Source of the DNA: Crossiella sp. SN42
GTDB lineage: Bacteria; Actinomycetota; Actinomycetes; Mycobacteriales; Pseudonocardiaceae
Assembly (NCBI RefSeq): GCF_023897065.1
Contig: NZ_JAMHIV010000009.1
Span: 62,001-126,000 of the forward strand
DNA length: 64,000 nucleotides
Reading direction: 5' to 3'
The notes beneath the pieces are model-generated. The model was not told the DNA's origin, searched no databases, and saw only the letters and a list, made by a program, of their open reading frames with translations. Positions 59,430-64,000 of this stretch are shown here, piece by piece (position 1 is the first letter of the stretch; every line of letters starts with the position of its first letter). The position numbers and the translations under genes were made by a program.

Positions 59430-59885
59430 ATGACCGTGCTGCTGCGTGAGGCGATCGGCGAGCGGTTGCGCCGTACCCGCACCGCCCAACGTCGGACGCT
59501 TCGCGAGGTGTCCCGGCTCGCGCGTGTGAGCCTCGGCTACCTCTCCGAAGTGGAACGTGGGCGCAAGGAAGCGTCCAGCGAGCTGCTGGCGTCGATCTGT
59601 GACGCACTCGACTTACCCCTGTCCGACCTGCTGGGCGAGGTCGCCGCGGATGTCCGCCTCGGCGAGTTCACCGTGCCGGACACGGTGCCCGACGCCGTGG
59701 CCGCCGCGGAGCGCGCGCCCAGCCGGGCCGGCGCCGGGGAATCCGGCTTCAGCGGTGGTCGCCTGGTGACCTCCGCGCTGGGCGAGGAGCTGACCGAGCT
59801 GCGGCTTCAGCCGTTGCTGCGGCACCAGCTCAACGCCCCGATCAGCGGGCCGCACGCCTCCACCGGGGTCGTGGTCGCGGCCTGA
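59430..59885 (+). CDS. clgR: Transcription regulator ClgR
   Basis: 151 aa. [30 protein letters not shown] is the ClgR/PopR signature. ClgR activates clpP, lon and stress genes including psp. The protein ends in VVVAA; hydrophobic-Ala-Ala tails are ClpP degrons for ClgR in other actinobacteria. ATG at 59430 has GAAAGGAGG with 7 nt spacing. A box like its own operator precedes it. A strong hairpin follows. Confidence 0.93.
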   Translation: MTVLLREAIGERLRRTRTAQRRTLREVSRLARVSLGYLSEVERGRKEASSELLASICDALDLPLSDLLGEVAADVRLGEFTVPDTVPDAVAAAERAPSRAGAGESGFSGGRLVTSALGEELTELRLQPLLRHQLNAPISGPHASTGVVVAA

Positions 59886-59904
59886 ACCGCGTACGCCGAG
59901 TCAT

Positions 59905-59936
59905 CCGCCAGGCTGAGATCCGTCTCAGCCTGGCGG
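59905..59936. terminator. Hairpin between clgR and pspA
   Basis: A perfect 14-bp stem, CCGCCAGGCTGAGA with its complement, has a TCCG loop, followed by TGTCATTTG. It largely separates clgR from pspA transcription. The rest of the 288-bp gap has TATAAA at 59980-59985 just before a GGCGTACGCC dyad, a possible pspA promoter without a good -35. Confidence 0.8.
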
Positions 59937-60173
59937 TGTCATTTGCGTTGAGTCGGGCCGGTGCGCATTCGAACGAGGGTATAAAAGGCGTACGCCCCTG
60001 ATTCCGGGCCTGCTCAGGTGGACCCTTGACTTGATCAGGGAGGACCCTGAGTTCCGCGGGGGTCAGTGGAACGGCGTGGCGGTACCTGACACGATGGAAC
60101 CCAGCACTGGGTTGAGCGCCGGTCACCTCCTGTGTGTGGGGGACGGGTCGCACGGAGAAGGCAGGCGGAGGAG

Positions 60174-60998
60174 ATGGCCAACGCGTTCGTGAAGTTCTGG
60201 AAGTACCTCATGGCGGCGTTCTCGTCGAAGATCGACGAACACGCCGACCCGAAGGTACAGATTCAGCAGGCCATCGAGGAAGCGCAGCGTCAGCACCAGG
60301 CCCTGTCACAGCAGGCTGCGGCGGTGATCGGCAACCAGCGTCAGCTGGAGATGAAGCTGAACCGCCAGCTGGGCGAGGTCGAGAAGTTGCAAGCTTCCGC
60401 GCGGCAGGCACTGGTCCTCGCCGACCAGGCCCGCGCCGCCGGTGACCTGAAGAAGGCACAGGAGTACGAGGACACCGCACAGGCGTTCGCCACCCAGCTG
60501 GTCACCGCCGAGCAGTCGGTGGAGGACCTCAAGGGCATGCACGACCAGGCGATCGGCGCCGCGGGCCAGGCCAAGCAGGCCGTGGAGCGCAACGCCATGG
60601 TGCTCCAGCAGAAGATCGCCGAGCGGACCAAGCTGCTCAGCCAGCTGGAGCAGGCGAAGATGCAGGAGCAGGTGTCCAGCTCGCTGCGGCAGATGACCGA
60701 GCTGGCCGCGCCGAGCAACACGCCGTCGCTGGAAGAGGTGCGCGAGAAGATCGAGCGCCGCTACGCGACCGCGCTGGGTTCGGCCGAGCTGGCGCAGAAC
60801 TCCATCCAGGGCCGGATGCTGGAGGTGCAGCAGTCCACTGTGGACATGGCTGGCGCCTCCCGGCTGGAGCAGCTGCGGGCCTCCATGCGGGGCGGTCCGG
60901 TCGCGGGTGAGGTCACCTCGGGGCAGCAGGCGGCAGCGCCGGCTCCTGCTCCGCAGCAGCAGACCGCCCCGTACCAGAACCCGCAGGGTCAGGCCTGA
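60174..60998 (+). CDS. pspA: Phage-shock protein A (PspA/IM30)
   Basis: 274 aa, almost entirely coiled coil (about residues 25-225; [40 protein letters not shown]) after an amphipathic N-terminal helix ([19 protein letters not shown]). It polymerises on membranes under stress. The C-terminal 50 residues are Gln/Ala/Pro-rich. ATG at 60174 follows GGCGGAGGAG closely. PspM-like follows after 8 bp. Confidence 0.93.
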   Translation: MANAFVKFWKYLMAAFSSKIDEHADPKVQIQQAIEEAQRQHQALSQQAAAVIGNQRQLEMKLNRQLGEVEKLQASARQALVLADQARAAGDLKKAQEYEDTAQAFATQLVTAEQSVEDLKGMHDQAIGAAGQAKQAVERNAMVLQQKIAERTKLLSQLEQAKMQEQVSSSLRQMTELAAPSNTPSLEEVREKIERRYATALGSAELAQNSIQGRMLEVQQSTVDMAGASRLEQLRASMRGGPVAGEVTSGQQAAAPAPAPQQQTAPYQNPQGQA

Positions 60999-61006
60999 GG
61001 TAGCCG

Positions 61007-61804
61007 GTGACGTCGCCACGGGACGAGCTGCGCCGCCACGTCGGCGCACTGGTCAACCAGCAGCTGAGCGGGCCGATGGACAAGGTCCGGCGCAAGGTGG
61101 CCGCATGGCAGGATCCGCGCGCGAAGCTGCTGCGGCGGCGCCGGCGGGCCTCGCGCTCGCTGGCCTTCCGCTCCACGCTGGCGGCGCTCACCGGCGGGGT
61201 GGCCTTCTTCATCGGCGGCAACCCCGCCGTGCTGGAGTGGTCGGAGATCGGCTTCGGTTCGGTGGCGGTGCTCTCCGCCGCGGGCGCGGTGAGCGCTGGG
61301 GTGAAGTCGATCCGGCTGCACCGCACGCCACTGCCCGCGGCGGCCGCGCCGCCACCGCCGCCGTTGCCGCCCTCGGGCTCGATGGCACGCGAACCCATGC
61401 AGCGGCTGGCCACGGCCGAGTCGAACCTCGGCGAGCTGCTGCGCCAGTTGTCCGCTCCGCACAACGGCCTCGCGCCGCTGTCGCTGGAGACGGTCGAGTA
61501 CTCCAGGGCCACCGCCGCGGAGGCCGCCTCGGCGGTGCGCGCGGTGGCCCAGCAACTCCGGGCGGTCGAGCTGGCGCGGGACTCCGCCCCCGCGTTGGAG
61601 CGCGGTCATCTCGCCGATGAGGTCCGCCGCCTGCGCAACGAGCTGGACGAGGGTGTCGACGGCTACTCCGGCCTGGTGGCCACCGCGGGACGGGCGGTTG
61701 CCGCGAGCAGCACGGCCGCGCCGCGACAGGCGCTGGAAGATGCCACCGACCACCTCGCCGGACTGGCCGCCGCGTTACGCGAACTGGCGGGCGGCCGGTC
61801 CTGA
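61007..61804 (+). CDS. pspM: PspM-like membrane protein (Rv2743c family)
   Basis: 265 aa. Basic start, two membrane helices (LAFRSTLAALTGGVAFFIGG and FGSVAVLSAAGAVSAGV), a Pro run, then a helical cytoplasmic part. Matches in plan and position the mycobacterial PspM (Rv2743c), which binds PspA at the membrane. GTG start 8 bp after pspA; same transcript. Confidence 0.8.
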   Translation: MTSPRDELRRHVGALVNQQLSGPMDKVRRKVAAWQDPRAKLLRRRRRASRSLAFRSTLAALTGGVAFFIGGNPAVLEWSEIGFGSVAVLSAAGAVSAGVKSIRLHRTPLPAAAAPPPPPLPPSGSMAREPMQRLATAESNLGELLRQLSAPHNGLAPLSLETVEYSRATAAEAASAVRAVAQQLRAVELARDSAPALERGHLADEVRRLRNELDEGVDGYSGLVATAGRAVAASSTAAPRQALEDATDHLAGLAAALRELAGGRS

Positions 61805-61816
61805 ACCGGCGGCACG

Positions 61817-61850
61817 ACTCCCCGTGGACCTCACGGGGAGTAGTTTTGTT
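61817..61850 (+). terminator. Rho-independent terminator after pspM
   Basis: A perfect 10-bp stem, ACTCCCCGTG with its complement, has a 5-nt loop and is followed by AGTTTTGTT. This is the only hairpin in the window with a clear T-rich tail, 12 bp after the stop. Confidence 0.9.
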
Positions 61851-61977
61851 CCGCTGAAAAGCGGCACAGCTGGGAAATGTTTCGGGCAAACGTGTGACAT
61901 CGGCGCGTCTGTTCGACCTTTCCTTCTACGTCGCGTGGCAGTATCCCTCGCACGAACGGGAGCGCTGGGAGGGGATC

Positions 61978-63333
61978 GTGGCGCTGTGGACCCTGCACGG
62001 CGATGGCCGTCGGGTACAGGACGGTGCCATGGTGGCGCCGGAGGAGCGGCTCAACTGGTTCCTGACCATCGGCTTTGGCGTGCAACACGTCATGGTGATG
62101 TTCGGCGCGACCATGTTGGTGCCGCTGTTCACCGGTTTCCCGCCAACGACGACGCTGTTCTTCTCCGGGTTCGGCACGCTGCTGTTCCTGCTGATCACCC
62201 GTAATCGAGTGCCCAGTTACCTGGGTTCCTCGTTCGCGTTCGTGGCGCCGTTGACGGCGGCGCTGATGCAGAACGTGCCGATGGCCGCGCGCGTGGGCGG
62301 CGTGCTGGTCGCCGGCATCCTGATGGTGGTCATCGGTATCGCGGTGAAGGCGCTGGGCGCGCGGCTGCTGGAGTCGCTGATGCCGCCGGTGGTCACCGGC
62401 GCGGTGGTGATCGTGATCGGGCTGAACCTGTCCCGGCACGCGACCACCCCGTTCCAGAGCCAGCCGAGCCTGGCCGTGGTCACCTTCCTGACCATCCTGT
62501 TCGTCGGCGTGGTGCTGCGCGGCATGCCTTCCCGCGCCGCGGTGCTGGTGGGCCTGCTGGTCGGCTGGGTGCTGGCCGCCTACAACGGCGAGCTGCACCC
62601 GGTCCGGCTGGAGCGGGTGGCGATGGAGCCCTGGTTCGGGCTGCCCGACTTCCACACCCCGGAGTTCCGGCCCGAGGTGGTCATCGCGGTGCTGCCCGCG
62701 GTGGTGGTGCTGGTCGCGGAGAACGTCGGCCACCTCAAGGCGGTGGCCGCGGTGACCGGCCGGGACCTGGACGGCTCCGCGGGCGACGTGCTCATCGGCA
62801 ACGGCCTGGCCACCACGCTGGCCGGGCTCGGCGGCGGCTCGGCGACCACGACCTACGCCGAGAACATCGGCGTGATGACCGCGACCCGGATGTACTCCAC
62901 GGCGGCGCACGTGGTGGCCGCGCTGGTGGCCATCCTGCTGTCGTTCTCACCGAAGCTGGGCGCGATGATCAACACCGTGCCCGCGGGCGTGGTCGGCGGC
63001 GCCAGCCTGGTGCTCTACGGCCTGATCGGCCTGGTCGGCGTCCGGATCTGGCTGGACGCCAAGATCGACCTGACCGACCCGGTGAACCTGATGGTCGGCG
63101 GCGCCGCGCTGGTCGCCGGGATCGGCGAGCTGCAGCTCAAGCTCGGTGATGTGGAACTGGGCGGGATCGCCTGGGGCACCATCGTGATCGTGGTGCTGCA
63201 CCCGCTGCTGCGCTGGCTGCGCGGGCTCACCCACCGCAACGAGCGGCCGGCGACGAAGCGGCCGGGGAGCAGGCAGCCCGGCGCCAAGGACAAGGGCGGC
63301 CAGGACACGGCCGAGGGCACGAGCGCCGGTTAG
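61978..63333 (+). CDS. NCS2-family uracil/xanthine permease
   Basis: 451 aa, about twelve to fourteen helices. GFGVQHVMVMFGATMLVPLF is the NCS2 helix 1, with VVTGAVVIVIGLNL, AENVGHLKAVAAVTGRDLD and NGLATTLAGLGGGSATTTYA the substrate-site region. Resembles UraA/PyrP uracil carriers more than purine ones; substrate not certain. GTG at 61978 with GGGAGGGG 5 nt upstream is preferred over the upstream GTG at 61894. C-terminal 35 residues are hydrophilic. Confidence 0.9.
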   Translation: MALWTLHGDGRRVQDGAMVAPEERLNWFLTIGFGVQHVMVMFGATMLVPLFTGFPPTTTLFFSGFGTLLFLLITRNRVPSYLGSSFAFVAPLTAALMQNVPMAARVGGVLVAGILMVVIGIAVKALGARLLESLMPPVVTGAVVIVIGLNLSRHATTPFQSQPSLAVVTFLTILFVGVVLRGMPSRAAVLVGLLVGWVLAAYNGELHPVRLERVAMEPWFGLPDFHTPEFRPEVVIAVLPAVVVLVAENVGHLKAVAAVTGRDLDGSAGDVLIGNGLATTLAGLGGGSATTTYAENIGVMTATRMYSTAAHVVAALVAILLSFSPKLGAMINTVPAGVVGGASLVLYGLIGLVGVRIWLDAKIDLTDPVNLMVGGAALVAGIGELQLKLGDVELGGIAWGTIVIVVLHPLLRWLRGLTHRNERPATKRPGSRQPGAKDKGGQDTAEGTSAG

Positions 63334-63379
63334 GCAGGGGGCCGCGCCGGGTGAACAGCGGCGTTGGTCAGGGCCGCGG

Positions 63380-63961
63380 TCAGCGGCCGCGCAGGACCAG
63401 TTCGGCCGGATCCAGGGTGAGCGGGAACGGGCGCGAGATCGTGGTCTCGGTGCCCGCCAACGCGGTCAGGGTGTGCGTGTACTGGCCGCGGCGCAGTTCC
63501 GAGGTGATCAGGTGCGGCGTGCGCTCCAGCTCCAGCCGCCAGTAGACCGGGATGCCGGCCTCGGCGTAGAGCTGCGGTTTGATGATCCGGTCCTGCGGGT
63601 GCGTGGACGGGCTGACGATCTCGACCACCGCGCGGACCTCGGTCGCGGGGTAGCGGGCCGGGTCGGTGTCGGCGTAGTCGCCGTTGACCACCACGATGTC
63701 CGGCACGGCCAGCCGCCCGCCGGGGATGACCACGTTGACCGCTTCCAGGATCTCCACATCCGCGCCCGCCCGCTTGGCGGCCCGCTCCAACAGGTTCGCC
63801 AAGGCGCGGGAGGCGCGCTGGTGGCGGGTGCCCGGGGCTGGGCTCACCGTGAGGACTCCAGGGGTGAGCAGCTCGTAGCGAGTGTGGTTGCCGCTGTCGG
63901 GCAGGGCCTCGATGTCCTCGATGGTCCACGGACCGACATGCCGGACGAACGCGACACTCAC
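63380..63961 (-). CDS. Uma2-family (PD-(D/E)XK fold) protein
   Basis: 193 aa. The restriction-endonuclease-like core shows RYELLTPGVLTVSPAPGTRH, LAVPDIVVV (the Asp of PD) and VRAVVEIVSPSTHPQDRIIK (the E-x-K-type strand). Uma2 proteins occur in many copies in actinobacteria and cyanobacteria, with unknown function. GTG at 63961 has GGAGGG upstream. It is convergent with the permease gene. Confidence 0.87.
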   Translation of the reverse strand: MSVAFVRHVGPWTIEDIEALPDSGNHTRYELLTPGVLTVSPAPGTRHQRASRALANLLERAAKRAGADVEILEAVNVVIPGGRLAVPDIVVVNGDYADTDPARYPATEVRAVVEIVSPSTHPQDRIIKPQLYAEAGIPVYWRLELERTPHLITSELRRGQYTHTLTALAGTETTISRPFPLTLDPAELVLRGR

Positions 63962-64000
63962 GGGCTCCCTCCCTCCAGCTCGGGGTCGACTGTCTCCAGT

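Overview
The window is high-GC actinobacterial chromosome: GTG and TTG starts are common, many stop/start codons overlap by 4 nt, and most conserved genes have Actinobacteria-type architecture. The order of housekeeping genes (proS, rimP-nusA-ylxR-infB, DUF503, rbfA, DHH phosphoesterase, MATE, truB, ribF, rpsO, pnp, M16 protease, dapB, thyX, dapA, rnj, ftsK, argA-like acetyltransferase, pgsA, clgR, pspA, pspM-like) is, from memory, that of the Mycobacterium tuberculosis block from proS (Rv2845c) to Rv2743c, so this is a conserved core region. Secreted proteases, a CGNR protein, DUF222, DNRLRE and Uma2 proteins and the codon use fit the Pseudonocardiales (for example Crossiella, Amycolatopsis, Actinosynnema relatives). 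The genus is inference. No rRNA, tRNA, CRISPR array, prophage or insertion sequence was recognised.

Layout. 1-2042: a cut-off yaaA-type gene, a double-GNAT acetyltransferase and a VOC protein. 2166-3914: proS. 3954-18977: a 15 kb accessory block between proS and the rimP operon. It holds a glutamine-synthetase-like/amidohydrolase pair that together resemble fungal FluG, two tandem secreted S15-type peptidases, a HAD phosphatase, two related single-pass membrane proteins, an MHS-type transporter, a YjbQ protein, a class V aminotransferase, a DUF222 protein without its HNH nuclease, a secreted DNRLRE protein and a small membrane protein. 19053-26272: translation and transcription core genes (rimP, nusA, ylxR, infB, rbfA) preceded by a divergent ferritin-like/lipoprotein pair. 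26369-34727: nrnA-like, CGNR regulator, two transporters, truB, ribF, an XRE regulator, a thpR-like ligase with an odd repeat insertion, rpsO. 35011-39872: pnp, M16 protease, dapB, membrane protein.

39895-48999 is a second accessory stretch: a YqaA-like membrane protein, GNAT, an O-methyltransferase behind a near-consensus iron box, two secreted trypsin-fold proteases, a YcaQ-type glycosylase, a DUF4097 protein coupled to a ribbon-helix-helix protein with a cluster of TGACGTCA sites at its start, then thyX, GNAT and TIGR03085. 49093-55469: dapA, rnj, a decayed EamA transporter, plsC-type acyltransferase, ftsK. 55538-61804: secreted phospholipase A2, argA-like, rimO-pgsA-cinA, and the clgR-pspA-pspM envelope-stress module. 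61978-63961: nucleobase permease and a Uma2 protein.

Functionally the window combines ribosome and RNA metabolism (infB, nusA, rimP, rbfA, truB, rpsO, pnp, rnj, rimO, ylxR), lysine/peptidoglycan precursor synthesis (dapA, dapB), chromosome segregation (ftsK), membrane lipid synthesis and stress (pgsA, plsC-like, clgR, pspA, pspM) and secreted hydrolases. The less routine signals are the iron box, the RHH/DUF4097 module with its putative operators, the split FluG-like pair, a 34-35 bp degenerate tandem array that runs into a gene's stop codon, and the collagen-like insertion in the thpR-like protein.
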